This document shows, piece after piece, positions 8,167 through 16,572 of a stretch of 32,649 nt of DNA; within the stretch, counting starts at the first letter, position 1; each line of letters opens with the position of its first letter. Both the position numbers and the translations under genes were made by a program. The stretch is from Gammaproteobacteria bacterium RIFOXYD12_FULL_61_37. Its GTDB lineage: Bacteria > Pseudomonadota > Gammaproteobacteria > Chromatiales > Chromatiaceae. Location: positions 1-32,649 of the forward strand of contig MGZB01000030.1 of assembly GCA_001801995.1 (NCBI GenBank), in the 5' to 3' direction. The notes under the pieces were generated by a model. It made no database searches and was not told the origin of the DNA. It saw only the letters and a program-made list of their open reading frames with translations.

Positions 8167-8772
8167 CTACAAATCCTCAACCCTGAATTCGCTATAGCCT
8201 TCGTAGTAATAGCTGATGTCTATGCCCTTCATGAATAGTTCACGGTCGTTAACCTTTTCGGTCAAGGCGGCTTTGAGCAGGTGCTTGATTTCCACATCCT
8301 TCACCACGCTGCGCTCCATGGCCGAAAGATAGTCGTCCTTGTCCACGGCATTCCAGTCAATCACGCGGTTGATTTCGTTTTTGAGTATCAGATCCAGCCA
8401 GATGCGTGTGGCGCGGCCATTGCCCTCGCGAAAGGGGTGGGCGATATTCATCTCGACATATTTCTCGATGATTTGCTCAAACGACTGTTGCGGCATGGCG
8501 CTGATGTGTTCCAACGATTGCGGCAAGTACATGAGCGGCGCAAAACGAAAATTGCCTTTGGCGAGGTTGACATCACGGAGTTCTCCCGCAAATTCATAAA
8601 TATCACCGAATAAATAGGCATGAATTTGTGCAAGTCCTTTGAAGGTGCCAATTTCCATGCAGTCAATGTCACCGCTTTCAAATAGGTGCTTGGCCTTCTG
8701 CTTGCTTATTTTTTCTTCGGCCTTGTTCAGCTCGATTTGGTTGGTGATATTTAATTTGTTCTGCAACACCAT
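8167..8772 (-). CDS. fic: Fic family protein adenylyltransferase, class III (NmFic-like)
   Basis: 201 residues. The catalytic Fic motif HPFREGNGR is intact at 112-120, followed by ATRIWLD. The C-terminal region (SAMERSVVKD, then KGIDISYYYEGY) closely resembles Neisseria meningitidis Fic, a class III enzyme regulated by its own C-terminal inhibitory helix. The (S/T)xxxE(G/N) inhibitory motif is SYYYEG, with Ser187 and Glu191. Such proteins transfer AMP from ATP to target side chains; NmFic has been reported to modify DNA gyrase. The intact catalytic and inhibitory motifs imply an active but self-restrained enzyme that needs no separate antitoxin. It lies between hsdR and hsdS, with its stop almost touching the hsdS start. 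Confidence 0.9.
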   Translation of the reverse strand: MVLQNKLNITNQIELNKAEEKISKQKAKHLFESGDIDCMEIGTFKGLAQIHAYLFGDIYEFAGELRDVNLAKGNFRFAPLMYLPQSLEHISAMPQQSFEQIIEKYVEMNIAHPFREGNGRATRIWLDLILKNEINRVIDWNAVDKDDYLSAMERSVVKDVEIKHLLKAALTEKVNDRELFMKGIDISYYYEGYSEFRVEDL

Positions 8773-8804
8773 GTTATGTGCTCCTGATCTGTGTGGTCAG
8801 CTGG

Positions 8805-11774
8805 CTACTCATACGCGCTCAGCCCCGAAATCTCGCGCCCCTGGGCGAGTTTGTGCAGCAGCGGGATGAGGTCTGCCATCAGCGCCAGTTCGGCTTGGGT
8901 GCGGGCTTTCCAGCCCAGTTGCAGCGGGGCCATGAGGTCGCTCAGTTGTTCGCCGTCGAAGATCATGCGGCGCAGTATGCCGTCTACAAAGCCTTGCAGG
9001 GCGGCGGGGGCGAGGCCGTGTTTGGCGGCTACTTCGGCGATGGCCTGGGTGGTTTTGGCTACCTTGTATTGGGCGTATTCCTCGCGGACGCCTTGCACCG
9101 TGTGGGGTTTGCGGGTGTCGAGGCTATCGATGTATTCGGTGAGGACTTCGCGGTCGTCGATGAGCTTGGCATCGGATTCAATCAGGCCAATCAACTCGGC
9201 GCGGCTCATCTTCTGCTTGCCCGGCGTCTGGCTGGCGTAGCGGGTGATGAGCGCCATGATGTAGTCGTAATCGATGAGGGCGGAGGCGAACAGCACGAAC
9301 TCGAAATCGAGCTGCTGCACCTCCGGATCAGTCTTGTCGTCGCCCTTGTCTTGTTGCGCTTTCAGGCGCTGGGCGGTGTCGAGATAGACGCCCTTGAAGC
9401 CCTGCAACTGGTCCTTGGGCACGATCTGTTCGATGGCTTGCCGGTTGTCGTCGGTGAGGTCGGTGTATTGGTCGAGCTGGGTCTTGAGACGCTGCACGTC
9501 CTTGAACAGGTTGATGAACTGGCCGCGCGCGGCATCGCCCTTGAGCTTGGGCACGTCGTCGGGGGTGTTGGCCAGCCCTTGTGACTGCATGAAGTCGGCG
9601 AGCTTTTGCACGGCGGCTTGCAGTTTGTCGATGACCACCGGGGCCTTGTCCACCAGCCAGATTTCCTTGGCGGGCTTGGCGGTCTGGCCGGAGAAGAGGC
9701 CGATGGCGGTATCCACGGCGTCTCGTTGCTGGCGGAAGTCGAGGATGTTGCCGTAGGGCTTGGTGTCGTTAAGCACGCGGTTGGTGCGCGAAAACGCCTG
9801 AATCAGACCGTGGTACTTGAGATTCTTGTCCACATACAGGGTGTTCAGGTATTTGGAATCGAAGCCGGTGAGCAGCATGTCCACCACGAGGGTGATGTCG
9901 ATCTTCTGGCGGTGCGGCAGATCGGCATTGGGGTATTGCTGATCCTTGATGCGCTTTTGCACGTCCTGATAGTAGAGATCGAATTCGCCGATGCTGTGGT
10001 TGCTGCCGTACTGGGTGTTGTAGTCGGCGATGATGGCCTTAAGGGCTGCCTTCTTCTTGTCGGGTTCCTGTTCGTTATCCATCTTTTCCTGCGGCAGGTC
10101 TTCCTGAATCTGCTGCACGTCCTTGTTGCCTTCGGCGGGGGGTGAGAAAACACAGGCGATGTTGAGCGGCTGGAAGTCGGGGTCGGCGGCCTGTTTATCG
10201 GCCTGCATGGTCTTGAACAGGGCGTGATATTCGATGGCATCGTTGATGCACTGCGTTGCCAAAACCGCGTTGAACTTGCGCCCGGCGGTGGCGGCGTCGT
10301 GCTTGGCGAGGATGGCTTCGACGATGGCGCGCTTGGCAAGCGCCTCGCCCAGCTTGGGTTTGTTCTTACCCTCGGGCTTGTAGTAATCGACATGGAAGCG
10401 CAGCACGTTGCGGTCTTCGATGGCGTGGGTGATGGTGTAGGCGTGCAGTTGCTGCTGGAAGATGTCCGCCGTGGTCTTGTAGCTCGCCTGCTGGCCTTCG
10501 ATCTGCTGGGCGCTGGCGTTCTGCTCGAAGATGGGCGTGCCGGTGAAGCCGAAAAGCTGAGCGTTGGGGAAAAACTCCTTGATGGCCTGGTGGTTCTCGC
10601 CGAATTGCGAGCGGTGGCATTCGTCGAAGATGAAGACCATGCGGCTCTCGCGCAGCGGCTCCAGACGCTCCTTGTAGTTGCGCTTGTTCGTGCCATCCAG
10701 CGCCAGGCCGAGCTTCTGGATGGTAGTAACAATCACCTTGTCGGCGTAGTCGTCGGAGAGTAGCCGCTGAACCAGAGATTCGGTATTGGTGTTGGCTTCG
10801 ACGCAGCCTTCCTGGAATTTGTTGAATTCCTCGCGCGTCTGCCGGTCCAGGTCTTTGCGATCCACCACGAACAGGCATTTGTCGATGTCCGGGTTGTCCT
10901 TGAGCAGGGTGGAGGCCTTGAACGAGGTGAGCGTCTTGCCGCTGCCGGTGGTGTGCCAGATGTAGCCGTTGCCACAATGCTGGTGGATGCAATCGACTAT
11001 CGCCTTGACGGCATAGATTTGATACGGCCGCATCATCATCAGCTTTTGCTCGCTGGCGACCAGCACCATGTAGCGGCTGATCATCTCGCCCAGGGTGCAT
11101 TTGGCGAGAAAGGCATCGGCGAAGCTGTCCAGATGGGTGATCTTGGCGTTGCCCACATCCGCGAACTGGTAAAGCGGCAGGAAGCGCTCGTCGGCGTTGA
11201 AGCTGAAGTGGCGGCTGTTATTGTTGGCGAAGTACCAGGTGTCGCTACGGTTGCTGACGATGAAGAGTTGCAGGAAACAAAGCAGGGTCTTGCCGTAGCC
11301 GTTGCCGGGGTCGTTCTTGTAATCGACGATCTGCTGCATGGCCCGGCGCGGGCTGATGGCCAGGGTTTTCAGCTCGATCTGGACGGCGGGAATGCCGTTA
11401 ATGAGCAGGATCACGTCGTAACGGTGGTGGCTGTAGTCGGTGCTGATGCGGAGCTGATTGACCACCTCGAAGCTGTTCTTGCACCAGTCCTTGATGTTGA
11501 CCAGCGTGTAGTAGAGCGGCGTGCCGTCGTCGCGCTCGAAGCTGTTGCGCTCGCGCAGGTGTTTGGCGGCGGAGAAGGCGTCGGGGGTGACAATGCCATC
11601 CAGCAGGCGGGCAAACTCGCTGTCGGTGAGATGAATTCGGTTGAGCGTCTCGAAGTGTTGGCGGAAGTTGGCTTCCAGCGTGGCGCGGTCGCGGATGTCC
11701 GGACAGTAGCTATATTTGAGATCGGTTAGCTTGTCGATCAGGCTTTGTTCGATCTGGCTTTCTGTCGTTGTCAT
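8805..11774 (-). CDS. hsdR: Type I restriction endonuclease subunit HsdR
   Basis: 989 residues. The N-terminal PD-(D/E)xK nuclease has Asp120 (RYDVIL) and Glu134-x-Lys136 (QIELKT). The SF2 translocase follows: Walker A HTTGSGKT at about 274-281 and DECH at 384-387, then the helicase C domain (TLVVDMLLTGFDSKYLNTLYVDK region) and a C-terminal HsdM-contacting region. It cleaves unmethylated DNA after ATP-driven translocation. The frame is open upstream to 11969, but MTTTESQIEQ is the natural N-terminus. It is the first gene of the minus-strand hsd operon and is divergent from kup; fic begins 32 bases after its stop. Confidence 0.95.
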   Translation of the reverse strand: MTTTESQIEQSLIDKLTDLKYSYCPDIRDRATLEANFRQHFETLNRIHLTDSEFARLLDGIVTPDAFSAAKHLRERNSFERDDGTPLYYTLVNIKDWCKNSFEVVNQLRISTDYSHHRYDVILLINGIPAVQIELKTLAISPRRAMQQIVDYKNDPGNGYGKTLLCFLQLFIVSNRSDTWYFANNNSRHFSFNADERFLPLYQFADVGNAKITHLDSFADAFLAKCTLGEMISRYMVLVASEQKLMMMRPYQIYAVKAIVDCIHQHCGNGYIWHTTGSGKTLTSFKASTLLKDNPDIDKCLFVVDRKDLDRQTREEFNKFQEGCVEANTNTESLVQRLLSDDYADKVIVTTIQKLGLALDGTNKRNYKERLEPLRESRMVFIFDECHRSQFGENHQAIKEFFPNAQLFGFTGTPIFEQNASAQQIEGQQASYKTTADIFQQQLHAYTITHAIEDRNVLRFHVDYYKPEGKNKPKLGEALAKRAIVEAILAKHDAATAGRKFNAVLATQCINDAIEYHALFKTMQADKQAADPDFQPLNIACVFSPPAEGNKDVQQIQEDLPQEKMDNEQEPDKKKAALKAIIADYNTQYGSNHSIGEFDLYYQDVQKRIKDQQYPNADLPHRQKIDITLVVDMLLTGFDSKYLNTLYVDKNLKYHGLIQAFSRTNRVLNDTKPYGNILDFRQQRDAVDTAIGLFSGQTAKPAKEIWLVDKAPVVIDKLQAAVQKLADFMQSQGLANTPDDVPKLKGDAARGQFINLFKDVQRLKTQLDQYTDLTDDNRQAIEQIVPKDQLQGFKGVYLDTAQRLKAQQDKGDDKTDPEVQQLDFEFVLFASALIDYDYIMALITRYASQTPGKQKMSRAELIGLIESDAKLIDDREVLTEYIDSLDTRKPHTVQGVREEYAQYKVAKTTQAIAEVAAKHGLAPAALQGFVDGILRRMIFDGEQLSDLMAPLQLGWKARTQAELALMADLIPLLHKLAQGREISGLSAYE

Positions 11775-11967
11775 CACTGGGCTCGGGGGTTGTAGATCTG
11801 TGAATCTTATTCTTTTTTGTGCGCTGAAGGGACGAGTGGACAGACCTGTCTGTTGATCTTGATCCAGCGCACCTCTGGCCGAGAGGAAAGCAGGGCAAAC
11901 TCCTGCCCGATTGTTTAGAATGCTTGCCCCGATATTCGGGCGGCACTCTATCAATTGGATGTCAAGC
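11775..11967. promoter_or_regulatory. Divergent hsdR / kup intergenic region
   Basis: About 190 bases between divergent genes must hold both promoters. On the plus strand a TTTAGAAT at about 11914-11921 is a plausible -10 for kup. A small hairpin (GGGCA, 6-base loop, TGCCC at about 11893-11908) and a second (CCCGA, 3-base loop, TCGGG) lie in the kup leader. No known riboswitch was recognised. Confidence 0.3.
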
Positions 11968-13863
11968 ATGCAGCCTTCCTCCGAAGAAAAGGGCCTACCC
12001 GGTCCCAGCAGCGCAACGGCCCTTGCACTGGGCGCCGTGGGTGTGGTTTACGGGGACATTGGCACCAGTCCCCTGTATACGCTGAAAGAGGTCTTCGCCG
12101 GCCCCCACCCCATCCTCCCTTCCCCTGAGAATGTACTCGGCATTCTCTCCCTGATCTTCTGGTCTCTCTTTATCGTGGTCTCCTTGAAGTACGTCGTGTT
12201 CATCATGCGTGCCGACAACGAGGGAGAGGGGGGCATCATGGCCATGATGGCGCTGGTGCAGAATTCGATCGCAGGAGACCACCGGGCCCGTTGGTTCCTG
12301 ATGGTGCTGGGCCTGTTCGGCGCCGCGCTGTTCTATGGCGACGGCATCATCACGCCCGCCATTTCGGTGCTCTCGGCGGTCGAGGGGCTGAAGGTGGCCA
12401 CCCCTGCCCTCACGCCACTGGTGATTCCCCTGGCGCTAGGCATTCTCATCGGCCTGTTCATGCTGCAACGCCGTGGCACCGCACGAATGGGCGTGTTGTT
12501 CGGACCGGTCATGGTGATCTGGTTCCTCACCCTGGGCGGGCTTGGCCTGCTGAAGATCATTCAGGTCCCCTCGGTGCTGGAGGCGGTCAACCCCTGGTAT
12601 GCCTTGAATTTCTTCCTGCATCACAAGGCCTACGCCTTCCTGGCGCTCGGCGCAGTAGTGCTGGCCGTGACGGGGGCCGAAGCGCTTTACGCGGACATGG
12701 GCCACTTCGGCAAGAAGCCCATACGCCTGGCTTGGTTCATCCTGGTCCTGCCCGCGCTGCTGCTCAACTATTTTGGTCAGGGTGCCCTGATCATCACCAC
12801 CCCCGAGGCCTTGGAAAATCCCTTCTATAAAATGGCGCCGGACTCCCTGATCTATCCCATGATCGCGCTGGCCACGGCGGCGACCATCATCGCCTCCCAG
12901 GCGGTCATCTCCGGGGCCTTTTCCGTGACCCGCCAGGCGATCCAGTTGGGCTACCTGCCCCGGATGGAGATCCACCACACCTCCCAGCATGCGGCCGGAC
13001 AGATCTATGTCCCCTTCATCAACTGGACATTGGCAGCAGGCATTGTCTTACTGGTACTTGGCTTCCAAAGCTCCAGCCACCTGGCCGCCGCCTACGGCGT
13101 GGCCGTCACCGCCACCATGGCGATCGACACCATCCTGGGCTTTGTGGTGGTGTTGACGCTCTGGCGCTGGAACCGCTGGATCGCCATCTTCGGTCTGGCC
13201 TGCTTCCTCGCCGTCGATCTCTCCTTTTTTGGCGCGAACCTGCTAAAGATCGCCCACGGCGGCTGGTTCCCCCTGGCCGTCGGCCTTGCCGTCTTCACCC
13301 TCCTGTCCACTTGGCAGCGCGGACGGCGCTTGCTCCGGGATCGTCTCCTCAGCACCTCCGTGGAGCTGGAACCCTTCCTCGAAGCCCTCGAAGCCAGCCC
13401 GCCCATCAGAGTCCCCGGCACTGCCGTGTTTCTGAACTCCAACCCCGACGTGGTTCCCCATGCGCTGCTCCACAACCTGAACCACAACAAGGTGCTGCAC
13501 AAGCGCGTGATCTTTGTCACCGTGTTGAGCAGCAACGTGCCCTATGTCCCGAGGGAGCGGCGGAGCGAGATGAAGAAGCTGGGCGAAAACATGTACCGGG
13601 TCCTGCTGCACTACGGCTTCATGCAGGAACCCCACATCCCCCTGGCCCTGACGGCCTGTGCCGACTGCGGCGGCAACTTCAATCTGCTGGAGACCTCCTT
13701 CTTCTTCAGCCGCGAGACCATCATCCCCAGCAAGCTGCCTGGCATGGCCCTCTGGCGCGAGCGGATCTTCGTCTGGATGGCCAGGAACGCCCAGAACGCC
13801 ATGCGTTTCTTCCGCATCCCCACCAACCGGGTGATCGAGCTGGGCACACAGGTGGTGCTGTAG
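11968..13863 (+). CDS. kup: Kup potassium uptake protein
   Basis: About 631 residues from this ATG; an in-frame ATG at 11959 is equally possible. It is an inner-membrane, proton-coupled K+ importer of the KUP/HAK/KT family. The N-terminal signature VGVVYGDIGTSPLYTLKE sits in the first membrane helix. About twelve hydrophobic helices follow through residue 440 or so (including FYGDGIITPAISVLSAVEG and TGAEALYADMGHFG), then a soluble C-terminal domain of about 180 residues. Family-typical length and motifs. The AAA ATPase gene begins 7 bases after the stop, so the two are probably co-transcribed. Confidence 0.95.
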   Translation: MQPSSEEKGLPGPSSATALALGAVGVVYGDIGTSPLYTLKEVFAGPHPILPSPENVLGILSLIFWSLFIVVSLKYVVFIMRADNEGEGGIMAMMALVQNSIAGDHRARWFLMVLGLFGAALFYGDGIITPAISVLSAVEGLKVATPALTPLVIPLALGILIGLFMLQRRGTARMGVLFGPVMVIWFLTLGGLGLLKIIQVPSVLEAVNPWYALNFFLHHKAYAFLALGAVVLAVTGAEALYADMGHFGKKPIRLAWFILVLPALLLNYFGQGALIITTPEALENPFYKMAPDSLIYPMIALATAATIIASQAVISGAFSVTRQAIQLGYLPRMEIHHTSQHAAGQIYVPFINWTLAAGIVLLVLGFQSSSHLAAAYGVAVTATMAIDTILGFVVVLTLWRWNRWIAIFGLACFLAVDLSFFGANLLKIAHGGWFPLAVGLAVFTLLSTWQRGRRLLRDRLLSTSVELEPFLEALEASPPIRVPGTAVFLNSNPDVVPHALLHNLNHNKVLHKRVIFVTVLSSNVPYVPRERRSEMKKLGENMYRVLLHYGFMQEPHIPLALTACADCGGNFNLLETSFFFSRETIIPSKLPGMALWRERIFVWMARNAQNAMRFFRIPTNRVIELGTQVVL

Positions 13864-13870
13864 CCGCCGC

Positions 13871-15334
13871 ATGAAGGAACTGCACGACCTCGAATTGACG
13901 CTCAACTCCCCCGTCCCGATCCTGGTGATCGAGACCCTGGAGGAGGCGCGTCTATTGCGGTTGCTGACCCGGCTCGGCATCAAGGGCACCCGGCCCCTGT
14001 TCCAGTGGACAGCCACCGACGGCCTGCGCCGCATCGAGGTGGAATTCGGCCACGAACCCGACACGTCCAATCCGGCCGATGCCTTGAAGCGCATCAAGCT
14101 CGGCGGCCCCGGCGTCTATCTCCTGCTCGACTTCCACCCCTATCTGCAAGACCCCATCCTGGTGCGCCACATCAAGGAGATCGCCCAGACCTTCGAGGAA
14201 CGCAAGCGGACCCTGGTCTTTGTCAGCCACGCCATCGAGATCCCGCCCGAGATCCGCCACCTGACCGCCCGCTTCGAGCTGCACCTGCCGGACGGCGCCA
14301 CCCTGCGCAAGCTCATCAAGGAAGAGGCCCAGCGCTGGCAGCAGGCCAATCCGGCCCTGCGTCTGAACGTGGACCGGGAGGCGCTGGAGCTGCTGACGCA
14401 CAACCTGAGCGGCATGACCGAGACCGACGCCAAGCGCCTGATCCGTGCCGCCATCGAAGACGATGGGGCCATCACCCAGGAAGACCTGCCCGAACTGATG
14501 AAGGCCAAGCACGAGCTAATCGAGCAGGGCGGCGTCATCGGCTACGAATACGACACCACCCAGTTCGCCGAGGTGGCGGGGCTCGACAACCTCAAGGGCT
14601 GGCTGGCCGACCGCCGCAAAGCCCTGCTCGGCCAATCCCAGGACGCCCCCAAGGGGATACTGCTGCTGGGGGTCCAGGGCGGAGGCAAAAGCCTGGCCGC
14701 CAAGGCCGTGGCCGGGACCTACGGCCTCCCCCTGCTGCGGCTGGACTTCGGCGCCCTCTACAACAAATACATCGGCGAGACGGAAAAGAACCTGCGCTAC
14801 GCATTGCGCACCGCCGACACCATGGCCCCCTGCGTCCTCTGGATCGACGAGATCGAAAAGGGGCTGGCCGGTCAGAACGACAACCAGGGCCTCTCCCAGC
14901 GGATACTGGGCGCCCTGCTGACCTGGATGGCCGAACGCAAACGCCCGGTCTTTATCGTGGCCACCTCCAACGACATCGCCAAGCTTCCCGCCGAACTCCT
15001 GCGCAAGGGCCGGCTGGACGAGATCTTCTTCGTCGATCTGCCGGACGAAAACACCCGCAAGAGCATCTTCGAGATCCACCTGCGCCGCCGCAACCTGGCC
15101 CCCAGCGCCTTCAACCTGGGCGCCCTGGCCTCGGCCAGCGAGGGCTTCAGCGGCTCGGAGATCGAACAGGCGGTGGTCTCCGCCCGCCACCGCGCCCAGG
15201 CCAGGGAGCTTGCCCTTAACGATGAACTCCTGCTGGACGAACTGGAGCGGACCCAGCCCCTCTCCGTGGTCATGGCCGAGCCGGTCGCCGAACTCCGCGC
15301 CTGGGCCGCCGGCCGCACCGTCCCCGCCCATTAA
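13871..15334 (+). CDS. AAA+ ATPase, Ycf46-like
   Basis: 487 residues. The N-terminal half is a degenerate, non-nucleotide-binding region resembling an ATPase fold (LLLDFHPYL, FVSHAIEIP). The C-terminal half is a complete AAA+ module: Walker A GVQGGGKS at about 267-274, Walker B LWIDEIEK at about 323-330, sensor 1 (IVATSND), an arginine-finger region (LLRKGRLDEIFF) and a lid with GFSGSEIEQAV. This arrangement matches the Ycf46 group of cyanobacteria, plastids and many proteobacteria; in cyanobacteria Ycf46 has been linked to photosynthesis and CO2 uptake, while its role elsewhere is unclear. It lies directly after kup and 23 bases before the EgtB-like gene, suggesting an operon. Confidence 0.85.
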   Translation: MKELHDLELTLNSPVPILVIETLEEARLLRLLTRLGIKGTRPLFQWTATDGLRRIEVEFGHEPDTSNPADALKRIKLGGPGVYLLLDFHPYLQDPILVRHIKEIAQTFEERKRTLVFVSHAIEIPPEIRHLTARFELHLPDGATLRKLIKEEAQRWQQANPALRLNVDREALELLTHNLSGMTETDAKRLIRAAIEDDGAITQEDLPELMKAKHELIEQGGVIGYEYDTTQFAEVAGLDNLKGWLADRRKALLGQSQDAPKGILLLGVQGGGKSLAAKAVAGTYGLPLLRLDFGALYNKYIGETEKNLRYALRTADTMAPCVLWIDEIEKGLAGQNDNQGLSQRILGALLTWMAERKRPVFIVATSNDIAKLPAELLRKGRLDEIFFVDLPDENTRKSIFEIHLRRRNLAPSAFNLGALASASEGFSGSEIEQAVVSARHRAQARELALNDELLLDELERTQPLSVVMAEPVAELRAWAAGRTVPAH

Positions 15335-15357
15335 TACCCAAGGCTTCGGATTTGCCC

Positions 15358-16572
15358 ATGATCAGCCCCGCATTGCTAGGCAGCCTGTCCAATCTGCACC
15401 ATTTGATGATGAATCTGGCGGAACAGATACCGGACGCGGACTTCAACCGCCAATACCACCCGGATCTAGGCTCCTGCGGCCACATCCTGGGCCAGTGCGT
15501 CTACCGCGAACTCTACTGGCTGCGTGAGGTCATCGGCGGGGACGGGGATCTCTCCAGCAGGATCCGACACCTCGTCGTGCCAGGGGAACTTCGCCTCAAA
15601 GCACAGTGCGCGCAACTCCCGCCCAAGGACCATCTGCTCAACTGGGCGGCCGAGATCCAGGATCATCACCTGATGCTGCTGGCCAACCCCAGACTGCTGC
15701 CGGAACACCCCTTGCTGGCGGAAGAGACGGGGATACTCCCCTTCATCGTCCAGGAACATGCCCGTTCCTACGAGCAACTCCTCTCCCTGCTGAGCCTGCG
15801 TCAACTGCAAGGCCTCACCACCGGCTACAGTCCCAAGGCCGTGCTCGCAAGCCAGACCCCCGCCTGCGATGCCGTCGATGTCACCCAGGGCGTCTACCGC
15901 ATCGGCTCCCGCTTCGAGCCCTGGGCCTACGACAACGAACTGCCGCCCCAGATGATAAAGCTGAGCAACTTCCGCATCGCCCGCCGGCCCGTCAGCAACG
16001 CCGAATACCTCGCCTTCATGGAGGACGGCGGCTATGAGAGGGAATCCCTCTGGTGGCGGGGGGCGGAATGGCTCAAATCGGAGGCCAGCGGCGCCCCGAA
16101 CCATTGGCGCCGGGATGACTCGGGGCACTGGTACGGCATCGGCCTGAACGGCCCCTTCGATCTGATTGGCGATGACCCCATCTACGGCATCAACCACCAC
16201 GAGGCATCGGCCTTCGCCGTTTGGGCCTCGGAACGGGGGGGCGAAACGGCGGGGGCCGTCTTGCAACACGAATACCAATGGGAGACGGCGCTACGGACCC
16301 AGGCCCTGGAAAATCACGGCCGCGTCTGGGAATGGTGCGCCAATACCTTCGAACCCTACAGTGAATACCAGCCCCCGGCAGAATCCGCCTTGGCCACCCG
16401 CGACTTCGACGACGAACACCGCTCCCTGCGCGGCGGCTGCCTCCATACCCAACCCGCCCTCCGCCGGCCCAGCTTCCGCAACCGGGGCCTGCCCCACCAG
16501 CAATTCCTCTTCGCCGGGGCTCGGCTGGTGTTTCCGCCCAAGGATCAGGGGGCGCGGCACCATCAGGGGTGA
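15358..16572 (+). CDS. Divergent EgtB-type / FGE-domain non-heme iron protein
   Basis: 404 residues from the ATG at 15358. The N-terminal DinB-like helical bundle holds the first EgtB metal position (GHILGQC, His42). The second segment, QEHARSYEQLL, keeps His134, but the residue four later, a third iron-binding histidine in EgtB, is Tyr138. The C-terminal half is a formylglycine-generating-enzyme fold: PVSNAEYLAFM, GRVWEWCANTFEPY and SLRGGCLHT..RPSFRNRG, as in EgtB. EgtB-type enzymes use Fe(II) and O2 to join sulfur (or selenium in SenA) to a trimethylhistidine. No egtD, egtC or senB is adjacent, so the substrate is unknown. It ends tail-to-tail with the acyl-CoA synthetase, overlapping by 10 bases. 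Confidence 0.75.
   Translation: MISPALLGSLSNLHHLMMNLAEQIPDADFNRQYHPDLGSCGHILGQCVYRELYWLREVIGGDGDLSSRIRHLVVPGELRLKAQCAQLPPKDHLLNWAAEIQDHHLMLLANPRLLPEHPLLAEETGILPFIVQEHARSYEQLLSLLSLRQLQGLTTGYSPKAVLASQTPACDAVDVTQGVYRIGSRFEPWAYDNELPPQMIKLSNFRIARRPVSNAEYLAFMEDGGYERESLWWRGAEWLKSEASGAPNHWRRDDSGHWYGIGLNGPFDLIGDDPIYGINHHEASAFAVWASERGGETAGAVLQHEYQWETALRTQALENHGRVWEWCANTFEPYSEYQPPAESALATRDFDDEHRSLRGGCLHTQPALRRPSFRNRGLPHQQFLFAGARLVFPPKDQGARHHQG

Noticed and set aside
10953-11729. 258-codon plus-strand open frame inside hsdR
   Set aside because: Shadow of the HsdR helicase and nuclease coding sequence.
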